From positions 1 through 44,594 of the forward strand of contig JAQYWO010000034.1 in NCBI GenBank assembly GCA_029379215.1: a DNA stretch of 44,594 bases, in the 5' to 3' direction. Shown in pieces: positions 1-10,391 of the stretch. The translations under genes were made by a program, and so were the position numbers. Origin of the DNA: Rhizonema sp. PD37. Lineage in GTDB: Bacteria; Cyanobacteriota; Cyanobacteriia; Cyanobacteriales; Nostocaceae. The notes beneath the pieces were generated by a model. That model had not been told where the DNA came from and searched no databases. It saw nothing but the letters and a program-made list of their open reading frames with translations. The stretch's first letter is position 1. Each line of letters begins with the position of its first letter.

Positions 1-1
1 A

Positions 2-316
2 TTAGAAATTATAGAAAAAGCTATAAAAAATTCTTTATGCTTTGGACTGTATGAAGAGCAAAAACAAATTGGCTTTGCTAGGGTAATCACCGACTATGCA
101 ACTTCGGCGTTGCTAAAAGACGTTTTTATTTTAGAACCCTATCGAGGGCAAGGTCTGGGAAAATGGTTTATTGAGTACATTGTGGGATATCCAGAACTTC
201 AAGATGTCCCAAAATGGTTGTTAGCAACAAACGATGCACACGGTCTTTACCGTCGCTTCGGTTTCAAGAATTTGCCTGAACCAGAAAAAATGATGATGCG
301 TATAACAATTCGGTGA
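2..316 (+). CDS. GNAT family N-acetyltransferase, 5'-truncated by the window edge
   Basis: The reading frame is open from base 2 and ends at TGA 314-316, so about 104 C-terminal residues are present and the true start lies before the window. An ATG at 110 would remove the conserved beta strands, so I do not use it as the start. The acetyl-CoA binding motif A is visible as YRGQGLGKW, preceded by the strand LKDVFILEP, and the C-terminal GLYRRFGF segment is typical of small single-domain GNATs. The acyl acceptor cannot be deduced. The next gene is on the same strand 150 bp downstream and looks unrelated. Confidence 0.85.
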   Translation, partial: LEIIEKAIKNSLCFGLYEEQKQIGFARVITDYATSALLKDVFILEPYRGQGLGKWFIEYIVGYPELQDVPKWLLATNDAHGLYRRFGFKNLPEPEKMMMRITIR

Positions 317-466
317 ATTTCTCCCATCGGCGTTAACTGCGCTTCAGCACTCCGGGCGATCAGTACTGATGGGGTGTTATCTGTCAATAGTTGTAATTAT
401 GGAATTACAGAAACTTCCTTAGTGTTTTTTTTGTCAGTATAAACATATCGAGAAGGTATCGAAATT

Positions 467-1030
467 ATGAATACTGTTATTCCATGCATTATAAATAGAC
501 CGACGCTAGAGTTTGGTTCTAGTCATCAAGTTGTTAAGCAAATGCAAAGAGTTCTCAATCAGAGGCTTGCACAATTTGATCGTGCCTTGTCCTCTCCTAA
601 GAATGTTTCTGAAACTGGCCACTTCGATCCCAACACCCTGATGGCTGTTAAATACCTACAGTGCCTTGCTTTCTTACCAGTGGATGGCGTTGTCGGACCA
701 AAGACTTGGGCTTTTTTGTGTGATGGTCCTGCAAGTCTACCACGGCTGCGTCTTGGAACTGCTAGTTCAGTTGTGAAAGCTGTTCAGGAAGCACTCAAGG
801 ATGTTGGCTATTACCGTAGTGCAGTTGATGGTGTCTTTGGTGCGAAAACAACTGTTGCAGTTCAAAACTTTCAGAAGTCTTGCGAAATCGTTGCCGATGG
901 CGTGATGGGATGGGAAACTTGGAACGAGTTAATCAAATTGGACGCGCATAGCAGTCACTGTCGCTTAAATTCTCCAAAATTTTCCCCAATGATAAAAGCG
1001 CAAAATTCTTTTGAAAGAAACTTTAATTGA
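467..1030 (+). CDS. Peptidoglycan-binding (PG_binding_1) domain protein, two repeats
   Basis: This 187-residue protein contains two PG_binding_1 repeats, roughly residues 20-85 and 95-155. Each has the signature D-G-x-x-G-x-x-T, seen as VDGVVGPKTWAFL and VDGVFGAKTTVAVQNFQ followed by ADGVMGWETW. The domain binds cell wall glycan or peptide stems and usually targets hydrolases, but no catalytic domain is present. I see no clear signal peptide: the N-terminus is not hydrophobic. The start ATG at 467 is preceded by GAGAAGG about 9 bases upstream, which fits a ribosome binding site. The tail after residue 160 is low complexity. A role in cell wall binding is inferred from the domain alone. Confidence 0.85.
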   Translation: MNTVIPCIINRPTLEFGSSHQVVKQMQRVLNQRLAQFDRALSSPKNVSETGHFDPNTLMAVKYLQCLAFLPVDGVVGPKTWAFLCDGPASLPRLRLGTASSVVKAVQEALKDVGYYRSAVDGVFGAKTTVAVQNFQKSCEIVADGVMGWETWNELIKLDAHSSHCRLNSPKFSPMIKAQNSFERNFN

Positions 1031-1442
1031 AGGGGAATGGGTAACAGGTAATATACAGCATTTTTCAGGTAAATAAAGTACATCGTAGGGGCGTAATGCC
1101 TTGCGCCCCTACAATAATCTGTACCTCATGTAGTTGCAATCTGCTGTATAAAGGGTAATTGAACAAAGAACAATCCCCTGCCTATATTACCTATCGACGT
1201 AAGTTGCTAGTTATTGCCCATCAACGATATCATTAATATATACAAAAACTACGCTTGAAAACTTGCTGACATTGCACCCGTTTGAAGAAGTGAGTATTCT
1301 CCCACTTGCTTCATTCCTCGCAAGAGAATAGCTTATCATTGCCCTAGATCTGTAAATTTGCGAGCATGCTAAGGCGGTTTATTTAAGCAGTATTCTTCTG
1401 GCGAGATGGGAGTAATTGTTAGAGATGTCTAATATTTATCTT
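1031..1442. other. Intergenic region with a MITE-like element
   Basis: This 412-bp gap lies between the 3' ends of two convergent genes. It holds the MITE-like repeat listed at 1052-1150. I see no gene in the rest. Confidence 0.6.
1052..1150. mobile_element. MITE-like element, copy 1 (99 bp, 9-bp terminal inverted repeats)
   Basis: Terminal inverted repeats TATACAGCA (1052-1060) and TGCTGTATA (1142-1150) are perfect. The interior contains a hairpin with arms GTAGGGGCG (1085-1093) and CGCCCCTAC (1104-1112). The right end, read on the minus strand, closely resembles the left end of the element at 21014-21122, so the two are probably copies of one non-autonomous family in opposite orientation. 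No coding capacity. Confidence 0.6.
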
Positions 1443-3278
1443 TTAATCTTTACCGTCGAGGGTTCTGTCTAGATTATATGCAGCACTAATTAACGATAAA
1501 TGCGTCAAAGCTAGAGGAAAATTACCCAAAGCCTTACCACTTAAATCCGTTTCCTCGGCAAAAAGCCCCAGATGGTTGGCATGTCCCAGCATATCTTCAA
1601 AAAGGAGTCGGGCTTGATCAAGTCGAGAGCTATCTACTGTTCCAGCACGGGCTAATGCTTCAACGAGCCAAAACGTGCAGAGATTAAAAGTGCCCTCATC
1701 TCCTGTCAAACCATCGGGCGAATTTTCCACATTGTATCTATATACTAAGCTATTGTACACTAGCCCTCCTTGCTCTGGAGATTGATTGATGGCATCAATA
1801 GTACTTAGTATTCGGGGATCTATCGGCGAAACGAAGAATACCAGAGGCATAACTAGGTTAGCAGCATCAAGGGAAGAACTGCCGTAATATTGCATAAAAG
1901 CTTGACGTGAGGGATTCCATCCCTGAGACATGATGTCCTCATAAATTTGGTCGCGAACCAGAACCCATCGTTGCCGATCTGCTGGAAAGGAACGCTTGTC
2001 AGCCAAACGCAAGCCTCGATCCACCGCCACCCAGCACATAAGTTTTGAGTACACAAAACTTTGCTCTTTACCACGGATTTCCCACACACCTTGATCTTGC
2101 TTTTGCCAGTTGTCACAAACCCAGTTGACGAGATCCCGCAGTTCAGTCCACAAATCATACCAGATCGGCGCTACGTACTTATTGTAAATATACACCGAGT
2201 CCATTAACTCGCCATAAATGTCTAGTTGTAATTGTTGATAAGCAGCATTGCCGATTCGGACTGGACTAGAACCTTCATAACCTTCCAGATGCTCTAAAAT
2301 TTCCTCCTTCACATCTTTGCGTCCATCAATCCCGTACATGATTTGCAGAGAACCGTCGGGATTTCGATCGTGACATCGGCAATCTATCCAACCCATGAAT
2401 TTGCAAGCCTCTTCGGTAAAACCGAGCCGCAGCAGCGCATAAACAGTGAAAGCTGCATCCCGAATCCAAGTGTAACGGTAGTCCCAGTTGCGTTCTCCAC
2501 CAATCATCTCTGGCAGACTACAAGTTGGCGATGCGATGATCGCCCCGGTTGGTTCGTATGTTAGCAGTTTCAAAACTAACGCCGAGCGTTCAACAACCTC
2601 ACGCCAGCGACCTTTGTAAGTACATTGTGACAGCCAGCGACGCCAGTATTCCACCGTCCGCTTAAATAAAGCATCTGCTTGTAGCTGTGAGACAGGAAGT
2701 CCAAAACCACCGTCGGGTTCTACTTGCTGCAGCACAAACACTGCCGTCTCCCCTGAATTCAGGGTAAAATTAGCTGCCACCCCACTTCCCCATTGCTCTA
2801 GTGGCATGTCTGTCGCCAACCCTAGGCTGAGTGCAGGTGAATGAAAGACTGCGCCAAAAGAACCAATTTTTGTTTGGTGTTGATCTCGCGCGTAGTTAAA
2901 GGCGGGATTGCATTCCATACGGAAATCCATACTGCCACGAATCACCTGGAGACGCCGAACCAACCACTGATAGCCAAGTTCTTGATCTTTTATTCCCACT
3001 GGCATAAAATCCGTAATTTCACCGATGCCGTCTGGTGTTAGGAAGCGAGTTATCAAGACATTGGTTCCAGACCAGTAGAATTGCTTGAAAGTGGCCTCAT
3101 CTGTCATGGGTGTTATCTTGAAATGTCCACCTTTTTGGGCATCAAGCAGTGCAGCGAAGATGCTGGGTGAGTCATGAGCAGGAAAACAAAACCAGTCGAT
3201 AGCGCCGTTAAGACCCACTAACGCGGTAGTGTACATATTGCCGATGATCCCGTAATTGTGTATCGGCTGATATCCCAT
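1443..3278 (-). CDS. Glycoside hydrolase family 15 protein (glucoamylase/trehalase-like)
   Basis: At 611 residues this matches the usual length of bacterial GH15 proteins that carry an N-terminal beta-sandwich domain (about residues 1-210, beginning [20 protein letters not shown]) followed by an (alpha/alpha)6 barrel. The barrel contains the family signature [17 protein letters not shown] near residue 265, where conserved acidic and aromatic residues line the active site. Family members release glucose from alpha-glucans or hydrolyse trehalose; substrate cannot be decided here. No signal peptide is seen, so the enzyme is probably cytoplasmic. The ATG at 3278 has AAGGAGT about 7 bases upstream. 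It is monocistronic or a short operon with the helicase gene, which lies upstream on the same strand 97 bp away. Confidence 0.9.
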   Translation of the reverse strand: MGYQPIHNYGIIGNMYTTALVGLNGAIDWFCFPAHDSPSIFAALLDAQKGGHFKITPMTDEATFKQFYWSGTNVLITRFLTPDGIGEITDFMPVGIKDQELGYQWLVRRLQVIRGSMDFRMECNPAFNYARDQHQTKIGSFGAVFHSPALSLGLATDMPLEQWGSGVAANFTLNSGETAVFVLQQVEPDGGFGLPVSQLQADALFKRTVEYWRRWLSQCTYKGRWREVVERSALVLKLLTYEPTGAIIASPTCSLPEMIGGERNWDYRYTWIRDAAFTVYALLRLGFTEEACKFMGWIDCRCHDRNPDGSLQIMYGIDGRKDVKEEILEHLEGYEGSSPVRIGNAAYQQLQLDIYGELMDSVYIYNKYVAPIWYDLWTELRDLVNWVCDNWQKQDQGVWEIRGKEQSFVYSKLMCWVAVDRGLRLADKRSFPADRQRWVLVRDQIYEDIMSQGWNPSRQAFMQYYGSSSLDAANLVMPLVFFVSPIDPRILSTIDAINQSPEQGGLVYNSLVYRYNVENSPDGLTGDEGTFNLCTFWLVEALARAGTVDSSRLDQARLLFEDMLGHANHLGLFAEETDLSGKALGNFPLALTHLSLISAAYNLDRTLDGKD

Positions 3279-3375
3279 GACATTACTCCTTGGTTGTGCG
3301 ATCGGCTGACTTTACTCCTCTCATTTATACCATTGCTGATACTTTGAACCGGGAAACTAATAGCTAATCAATAAA

Positions 3376-5763
3376 TCAGCCTCCCAAACATTCGGGGAAC
3401 TGGCGTTTTAGTGCTGAAAAAACGGGACAAGGCGCTGCAGATTGTAAATTCTCTGGTTTGCTCCATGTAAATGGTGCTTTTTGCGCTGCGGATATCCACA
3501 ACAGACGCTTTGCGCGTGTCATAGCAACGTACAATAAACGATATTCTTCAGCAGTTTTTAAGTGTTTTGCCTGTTCACTCGCTGCGGCAGTAGTCGGTAA
3601 AGTCGATTCACCGTGGAGAACACTGCGAATTTGGGCGCGAGCAACTTCTGATAAGGTAAAGTTACCTAAAAACTGGCTCTGAGGAGGAACCCAAAATCTG
3701 CCGGGAATCAAGTTTTCGTGTAAAAAGGGTATAAAAACATAGTCCCAATCCAGTCCTTTGGCTTTGTGCATTGTAATAATGGTAAGTTGACCAGGACGGG
3801 TGTACCGTGCTTCTAAATCTTCTGTTTCCACTGGTTCAAACCGTTCAGAACTGACGATTTCACTGAGAACACTCAGCATCGCCCCCATGGAGATATTGCC
3901 AGCTATTTGCTGGTTGATGCGTTCTGATAGTTTGTCAGCTGTTGCGAGTTCTGCTTGATCGTAATCTAACGCTAAGGCAAGGAAGGAAATTAGGTGGTAT
4001 AAAGGCAGTTCTAAACGGGCACGCAGTAAACTCCGACACAAGTGTGCGGCTTTTTGCACTAGTTCTGGCTGAGGTGGCGCTAAGGGACCTGGATACAAAA
4101 ATTCTTCTGGTAAACTAGCAAGGGCGTTTAAGTCTTGAGGTTCAATCAAGCGCCTTTGGACAAAAACTTGGAGGGACGCTTTGAGGTAGTCAGGGGAATG
4201 GGGGCGATCGCACAATTGCAGCAATGCCAAAATTTCCTCAGGTATGTGAGAATGGCGTTCGTTTTTTCCCACATCGTAAAGTGTAATTTTGTGTTCAGTA
4301 CATATGGGAGCAAGTGCTTCTGCCAACCACCGTCCTTGACGATTTTCCCGTACTAGAACAGCTGCACTGATGTTCGTTGGATCTTGAGCAAATAACTCAA
4401 TCACCTTCTGGGAGAGTAGCTCAACCGTGTGATGAATGTCACGGGGAGTATATAGTTCCAATCCTCGTCCCGCTTGTTCGGGATTGGCATTTGGTTGAGG
4501 ATCGCCTGGATCGACAGGACGAATTTTTTGATTGCGAAACGGCAATTCTCTTTTCTCTTCTGTCGATTGTCCGTTGTCTTTTACAGACGACAAATGACTA
4601 TTCACCCATTCTAAAACAAAGTTAGCAGCTTCAATAATAATTCTAGTACTGCGACCTGCTTGATCCATTGTCGCCAATCGATTCTGAGTCTGACACTCTT
4701 CACAAAATTGCCGAAAATAAATCGGATCGGCTGGGGTGAAAGTGGAGTTAATCGCCTGATTGGGATCGCCAACACGTACTAAGTTGATTTTGAAACGGGG
4801 AGTCAGGAGTGAAGAGTCTCTTTCCCCTTTCTCCCTATCTTCGGTATGAGTGGCGAGAATTGTTAATAGTCGAGTTTGTAGGGGGCTGGAATCTTGTGCT
4901 TCGTCTTCAAAGACAGCGAAAACTTGGTTTTGCTCAATTCTGCGGGCGTTTTCGTTGTCCAGAACCCGTAGTGCGGCTAAAATCATGTCATCGTAGTCGA
5001 TGAAGTCCTGCTTTCGCATTAAATTTTGATATTGCTCGTACAATCCGGCAGAGATGCTTAAAATTGCATATTCGTCTATTGTTTGTTGACTCAACAAACG
5101 TAAATCTTCTGGTGATAGCCCAGAACTTTTTGATTCATGAATGACTGTAGTTGCCAGTTCCGGTAATACTTCTGTCCGCAATACTGATTGGCGACGCAGC
5201 CTTTCTGTTTCTTCTCCGTCAAATTGAATACCCTCTAGCAAACGAGAGTACCGCCCTGGTTGGCTGGAAATCCATTGTTCTACAGCAGTTCGGATGAAAC
5301 GATGTGTTTGATTTGCTGTAATTAATGTCACTTCATCCAATCGTAAACCTGATAAATCTGGATAGCGACTGGCAATATTTAATGCTAAACCGTGAAGTGT
5401 ATGTACAACGAAGCCAGTCTGCGGGAGGGATAAATCATCCCGTAAATATTTCCGAATTTTTGCTTTGATATTGGCAGTCGCTGAGCGAGTGAAGGTGACA
5501 ACAATGAGTTGACGACGAGTATTGGAGCGTAGAGAGTGAGAAAGTTCATACTGACGTGCGATCGCAATTGCTGCTGCGGCTGCCATACCCGTAGATTTAC
5601 CAGCACCTGGAACCGCTGAAACAGCTAAAGCCCCAGATTGCCAATCAGTCATTTGCTGCTGTCCCGGACGCAGACTATCACGGATCTTTGCTATTGCTGT
5701 CTCAATACGGGAAGACACAGGCAACTGAGAATTTGCTTCAATCAAGTGAGATTCGGAAGGCAC
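3376..5763 (-). CDS. UvrD/Rep-family ATP-dependent DNA helicase
   Basis: This 795-residue superfamily 1A helicase shows Walker A (AVPGAGKSTGM, near residue 50), motif Ia with TFTRSA, motif II as VFEDEAQDSSPLQ, motif III as VRVGDPNQAI, motif V as ITMHKAKGLDWDYVFIP and motif VI as LYVAMTRAKRLLW. All are intact, so an active ATP-driven 3'-5' helicase or translocase is likely. It is longer than the core of UvrD in the 1B/2B regions and lacks an obvious nuclease domain such as that of AddA. The start is GTG at 5763 with a poor ribosome binding site; no better upstream start is seen. Its exact DNA repair role is not decidable. Confidence 0.9.
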   Translation of the reverse strand: MPSESHLIEANSQLPVSSRIETAIAKIRDSLRPGQQQMTDWQSGALAVSAVPGAGKSTGMAAAAAIAIARQYELSHSLRSNTRRQLIVVTFTRSATANIKAKIRKYLRDDLSLPQTGFVVHTLHGLALNIASRYPDLSGLRLDEVTLITANQTHRFIRTAVEQWISSQPGRYSRLLEGIQFDGEETERLRRQSVLRTEVLPELATTVIHESKSSGLSPEDLRLLSQQTIDEYAILSISAGLYEQYQNLMRKQDFIDYDDMILAALRVLDNENARRIEQNQVFAVFEDEAQDSSPLQTRLLTILATHTEDREKGERDSSLLTPRFKINLVRVGDPNQAINSTFTPADPIYFRQFCEECQTQNRLATMDQAGRSTRIIIEAANFVLEWVNSHLSSVKDNGQSTEEKRELPFRNQKIRPVDPGDPQPNANPEQAGRGLELYTPRDIHHTVELLSQKVIELFAQDPTNISAAVLVRENRQGRWLAEALAPICTEHKITLYDVGKNERHSHIPEEILALLQLCDRPHSPDYLKASLQVFVQRRLIEPQDLNALASLPEEFLYPGPLAPPQPELVQKAAHLCRSLLRARLELPLYHLISFLALALDYDQAELATADKLSERINQQIAGNISMGAMLSVLSEIVSSERFEPVETEDLEARYTRPGQLTIITMHKAKGLDWDYVFIPFLHENLIPGRFWVPPQSQFLGNFTLSEVARAQIRSVLHGESTLPTTAAASEQAKHLKTAEEYRLLYVAMTRAKRLLWISAAQKAPFTWSKPENLQSAAPCPVFSALKRQFPECLGG

Positions 5764-6429
5764 TGGTTGTTCAGAAAGAGTATCTTAATCTATAAACAAT
5801 TTTAAACCTACATTTCGCACCCTCAACTGGCACATATCAACAAAAAGTAGATGAAATAGTACATACGAACCAAAGTAGATAAAGAGTCAAAAACTCTAAT
5901 GCTAATAATTCTTATTAAACTTTTTGACTGGGTAGAGAGAAAAGTTGTGTGATGAAGACAGACGAAAGGAGAAATAACAAGAAAAGGAAAGAGTTAAAAA
6001 AATTAATTTATAGTGAAAATAGAAATGAGAAAATTACAGCATAAGTTGTGGAGAATTCTGTTGTAATGTTGAATACTAAAGAAATTGAGATTCAGAACAT
6101 AGATTGTTTAGGGATAGTCGCAGGAATAGTAGATTGCATTAGTTTAGTAAAAATAATTAAGAATTTAATAGGTGAAGATAAAGGAGAAACAGTGAGTTGA
6201 AATTAGAGTAGGCGTAGCCTGCCGCAGACATCGCTTGTGGGTGAAAAATCACCTTGACCCTGTCTGAAGAGGAAAAACTACAGGTATCAACGTAGACGAG
6301 GTTTCTTTTGTAAATTTTTATTGAATTTAGTTTCAGACTTCTTGCTTTCTTAGTGCAAATCAATTTCAATACTTTTCTATAGTAACTCATCTATAAATAC
6401 AGTAGCTATCCAAGAATCAGAGGATAACA
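5764..6429. other. Intergenic region upstream of the siderophore receptor
   Basis: This 666-bp AT-rich gap separates the divergent helicase and TonB receptor genes, so both promoters should be here. It contains one small dispersed repeat at 6209-6233. I found no convincing Fur box and no gene. Confidence 0.5.
6209..6233. repeat. Small GC-rich dispersed repeat (GCGATGTCTGCGG type)
   Basis: The segment reads GGCGTAGCCTGCCGCAGAC followed by ATCGC, GC-rich in an AT-rich gap. It resembles a short dispersed sequence common in Nostoc-type genomes; this is from general knowledge, since only one copy is seen here. Confidence 0.45.
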
Positions 6430-9141
6430 ATGAAACTTAAACAGCTTGTTCCGAGTTTGTTACTGACAAGTGTGATCGTGGCGTTACTCACAACTCGGGC
6501 ACAAAGTGAGGAAAAATTATCAATAGCTGTTGACAAAAGTACGACATCTACTAGTAGCAGGAGTTCCACTCAACTTGCAACTCTGGGTACCAGGACACCG
6601 CATGTTAAACCAATCACGGAAATTCGGCGACTAAGTGAGATAGAGCGCCTTTCCCGAAGTGCCCAAAATTTACTGGTGCAGTCATCAACACAATCAAACA
6701 TGCCTACTACTGCAATCGTGTGAGTAACAGGAGTTAAAGCAAATCCTACCAGAAAAGGCTTAGAACTGGTTTTACAAACATCTTCGGGGCAACAGTTACA
6801 ACTGGTAAATCGCAGTGCGGGAAAAAACTTTAGCGTTGATATTCCCAATGCTCAACTACGCTTACCCAGTGGTGAGGCGTTCACATACCGAATAGACAAG
6901 CCAATTGCAGGTGTGATGGAGATAACAGTCACAAACTTTGATGCTAATACTATCCGCGTCACAGTGATAGGTGATGCTATTCAGCCAACAGTGGAGTTAT
7001 TTGACAGTCCAAATGAAGGTCTGATATTCAGTGTTGCAAGTACTGTACCCCAGACGCAACAACAGCAAACTCAAACACAACAACCCCAAACACGCAGAAG
7101 TGAAAGTCGGAAACAGCCAAGTCAATCATCAACGTCGGATAATGACGCAATTGAGTTGGTAGTGACAGGAGATGCTGATACGTATCGCGAACCAAATGCC
7201 ACCAGTGCGACGAAGACAGACACCCCGTTACGTGATATTCCCGGATCGATTCAAACGGTTAATAAACAAGTTATTGAGGATCAGGCAGCATTTCGTGAGG
7301 AAGACGCATTACGAAACGTGAGCGGTGTTGTCAATGCCAATGCTTTCGGCGATCGCATTGGCGGTTTTTATGCTCGAGGATTTACCTTAAGGCGCTTCCA
7401 AGATGGTTTCTATAATGACTATGTTGCCGCTCGCGCTAACCCAGACGTAGCAAATGTCGAGCGCATAGAAGTTCTTAAAGGGCCTGCCTCTATACTTTAC
7501 GGAACAGCAGAACCCGGAGGAATTATTAATACAGTCACCAAAAAACCACTATTTTCACCTTACTCAGCCGTTGATTTGACAATTGGCAGTTACAGCTTTT
7601 ATCGACCTTCAATTGATATTTCCGGTCCATTGAACTCGAGTAAAACTGTCGCATATAGGCTGAATGTTGCCTATGAGAACGCAGGAAGTTTCCGCGATTT
7701 TGTCAACTCAGAAAGGATTTTCATTGCACCTGCAGTTGCTGTGAAATTTGGTCCCAACACAACACTGACTTTGGGAGGTTCTTACTTACACGATACTAGA
7801 CCCCTTGACTTGGGACTAGTGGCAATTGGTAATCGTCCAGCTAATTTACCCTTCAGTCGTGCTTTGTTCGATCCACAACGACCAGGACTCTTATTTGATG
7901 AAAAGCAAGCCTACATCTATCTAGACCATAAGTTTAATGAGAATTTGTCACTTCGTACTGCTGTTCGGGTGAGTACTGCTTTGGAGCGTCGTAATTCAAT
8001 TATAGCTGCAGATGAGGGGCTATCATCAGATAATCGGACTCTGCCCTTGAGACTTTCTGTTGGTGACCAATACTACGAGACATATACGCTGCAAAACGAT
8101 CTGATTGGCAAGTTTAAGACTGGATCGATTGCTCACACTGTTTTGTTCGGTCTTGAACTTGCTAAAGAGACGGTAGTAGATCCCGGCGGTTCTCAGGATG
8201 GGAGGGCAGGTTCCATTGATATTTTTAATCCTGTGTATGGTGTTTCCGTTTCTTCAATTCAAACAAATGCTCTCAGCAACCAAGATATCAGAACCTTTGG
8301 CATCTATCTTCAAGACCAAATCACCTTATTGGATAATCTCAAACTCTTAGTTGGTGGCAGATTTGATACTTACACAGAAAGAGATAAGGATTTCTCTGTT
8401 GGTGGTTCGACAACTAATGGAAATGCCAATCAACTCACACCACGAATTGGAATTGTCTATCAACCAATTCAACCGATATCTCTCTATGCGAGTTATAGCA
8501 AATCTTTTGTACCGCAAGTTGGTGTCAGTGCCAATCGAACACCTTTTCAGCCAGAGAAAGGTCAGCAATATGAAGTCGGGGTGAAAGGAGAATTTTTACA
8601 AGGTCGCCTTTCCTCAACTCTGGCATTGTATGACATTACTAGAAGCAATGTTCTGACGACTGATCCGAATAACCCCGAATATTCTATTACGGTTGGTCAA
8701 CAGCATAGTCAAGGGCTGGAAATAGATATCGTCGGTAAAATTTTGCCAGAGTGGAATATCATTACATCCTATGCTTATACTAATGCCACAATTACCAAAG
8801 ATAACACTTACGCGGTGGGCAATGGTTTGGATAACGTCCCTTTTAATACTTTCAGCCTGTGGACAACTTACCGAATTCAGCATGGACCGTTGTCAGGGCT
8901 GGGGTTTGGCACAGGTGCCTTTTTTGTGGGTAATCGTGAAGGTGATTTAGATAACTCATTTAAACTTCCTGGCTATACAAGGGTAGACGCAGCTGTTTAC
9001 TATAACAGAGGTCATTTAAAAGCAGCGTTAAACTTCAAAAATCTGTTTGATCTCAAATATTTTGACGCATCTTCAGGTCGAACCAGCATCGCTCCGGGAG
9101 CTCCATTTACTATCTTAGGAACTCTTTCTTGGCAGTTTTGA
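6430..9141 (+). pseudogene. TonB-dependent siderophore receptor with AMIN domain, interrupted by one in-frame TGA
   Basis: The frame runs from ATG 6430 to TGA 9139-9141 with a single stop, TGA at codon 98 (6721-6723). The N-terminus is a signal peptide (MKLKQLVPSLLLTSVIVALL). Sequence on both sides of the stop forms one AMIN domain: the part after it, VTGVKANPTRKGLELVLQTS, stays in frame and is family-like. A Q-rich linker follows, then a TonB box region (AIELVVTGDAD), a plug domain (about residues 255-365, with GFYARGF) and a 22-strand barrel ending in SWQF, the normal terminal Phe of outer membrane proteins. The receptor would import ferric siderophores. The downstream ATG at 6913 has no signal peptide, so internal restart would not give an exported protein. 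A sequencing error, recoding or a true recent nonsense mutation are all possible. No iron transport genes are adjacent. Confidence 0.85.
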
Positions 9142-9372
9142 CATCTGACAAGATTGTGTTGGCTGGTACTAACGTAAGTTACTTTAGTGAACCTGAATTC
9201 TACATAAGAAAAAAGGCTTAAAACTAGACTGATTATACTTTTTACCAAAACAATGCTTTTAAACTTAATGTCAATAAGATTCAATAAATGAGAAAAAATG
9301 CGGATTTAGAAACTCTCAGTACTTACAGCAATTTTCACTCTCTATGAACCACACTATTAGTAAGGGCAAACG

Positions 9373-9600
9373 GCCCTGACGCTCGTTCCGACGCTCCTGA
9401 CGCTCGTGCCTCGCTAACGCTGCGCTAACGTCGAAGATCGCTGACGCTCGAAGACTCGCTACCGCTATCGCTAACGCTGCGCTAACGGGTGACGCTCGAG
9501 GACTCGCTAACGCAGTCCCCTCTGTCGGGAAACCCTCCTGCTTTCTCTGTCTCACCGTGACGCTCGGAGCGCGTTAGCGCAGCGATCTCCCTTGTCTTCG
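9373..9600. repeat. Cluster of GC-rich dispersed repeats (TGACGCTCG / ACTCGCTAACGC family)
   Basis: The motif TGACGCTCG occurs repeatedly, often followed within a few bases by ACTCGCTAACGC, at about 9408, 9440, 9490 and 9557. Related short units such as GCTGCGCTAACG separate them. The cluster is far richer in GC than its flanks. A 30-bp member of the same family is inserted in frame in the tnpB pseudogene at 12651-12680. Confidence 0.7.
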
Positions 9601-9640
9601 AGCGTCAGCGTCTCCCCTTGGGAGAAGACAAGGGAGATCG
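9583..9640. repeat. Long inverted repeat, 16-bp arms
   Basis: Left arm CGATCTCCCTTGTCTT (9583-9598) and right arm AAGACAAGGGAGATCG (9625-9640) are perfect reverse complements around a 26-nt loop that itself contains a GAGCGTCAGCG repeat unit. It follows the GC-rich cluster and has no T-tract, so a repeat insertion is more likely than a terminator. Confidence 0.65.
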
Positions 9641-9676
9641 CTACGAAGATCGCCCCTACGACTGTGGTCTAATTAC

Positions 9677-9718
9677 GTAAAGCTCGCGGGAGAGAAACTT
9701 CTCTCCCGTAGACTTTAC
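9677..9718 (+). repeat. 42-nt palindromic element, intergenic copy
   Basis: Outer stem GTAAAG/CTTTAC, internal loop CTC facing AGA, inner arms CGGGAGAGA/TCTCTCCCG, centre AACT. The base before AGA is T rather than C. No flanking duplication is visible. Confidence 0.8.
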
Positions 9719-9742
9719 CCGAAAATTGCTGTAAAGACCTGG

Positions 9743-9767
9743 TAATGAATTTGTGATCAATTCATTA
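9743..9767. promoter_or_regulatory. Perfect 9-bp inverted repeat, possible operator
   Basis: TAATGAATT (9743-9751) and AATTCATTA (9759-9767) flank a 7-nt spacer. It could be a dimeric regulator site, but no gene start is close, so the assignment is weak. Confidence 0.25.
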
Positions 9768-9965
9768 TTAAGATAAATTGTTAAAACCCACCTTTCGTGA
9801 CAATAGATTTTGATGCCATTGTTGCTGATTCATCGCTGCTCAAATCTCTTTTCGGTCTAAATATGTCTGTTTTATTCTTGCTTACCTATTTCTTCGTGGA
9901 GCTGCGTTGTTATGTACCACTTAATTTGCCGTATTTCAAAGCTTGATTAAGCTGTATTTCTCACA

Positions 9966-10037
9966 ACTCAAAATCATTGATTTTATCAAGATGATATCTA
10001 ATATCATTTGCAGTAGGAACGTTCTTTAATATTTTTG
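9966..10037 (-). pseudogene. Possible transposase N-terminal fragment
   Basis: On the minus strand this stretch reads ILKNVPTANDIRYHLDKIND followed by FEL and a stop. It resembles the N-terminal part of some cyanobacterial transposases from memory, but it is only about 24 codons long and no further fragment follows. It may be chance. Confidence 0.2.
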
Positions 10038-10391
10038 CTGTGTTTTCAATGCTGATACGTCACAGCAGGAGCAACAAACGACATGAATGGCTGAGTATAA
10101 AGATTTTTGATTTTAATAAATTTAAGATGGAGACATACCGCGAGCAAATTCAGGGCACACTGCCACAGTGACAAGGAAAAGTAAAAACCGCGATCGCATA
10201 TAGCTGTCTGTAGCGTCAAATGAACTTTTTTTCTGATATGTGCTTGTTTAAATGCCACGTATCTAGAGTTAGGAGAAACACAGTTGCACTTATAGGACAA
10301 CTGTATTCATCCCAAACCCTAAATATAGGGGTATAAAGATTAAAAAGCTAGGAAAATCCACCTTTGATGAAAAAGGTAGAAACTTAATCGT

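Larger units (their letters stand above)
9142..10391. other. Long repeat-rich intergenic region
   Basis: About 1.25 kb without a convincing gene. From 9370 to 9720 it is packed with GC-rich dispersed repeats, a long hairpin and one 42-nt palindromic element (listed separately). From 9780 to 10391 it is AT-rich, with a short possible transposase remnant near 9966-10037. The minus-strand frame at 10046-10300 does not look like a real protein. Confidence 0.6.

Noticed and set aside
6300..6429. Possible Fur box upstream of the siderophore receptor
   Set aside because: Only AT-rich partial matches such as GCAAATCAATTTC were found; no 19-bp palindrome good enough to report.
9316..9555. Open frame of 79 codons on the minus strand
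   Set aside because: It is translated from the GC-rich repeat cluster and shows only low-complexity repeats, so it is not a credible gene.
9373..9600. CRISPR array
   Set aside because: The repeated units vary in length and sequence and the spacing is irregular; there are no cas genes.
10046..10300. Open frame of 84 codons on the minus strand
   Set aside because: No ribosome binding site, Cys-rich random composition and no domain; judged non-coding.
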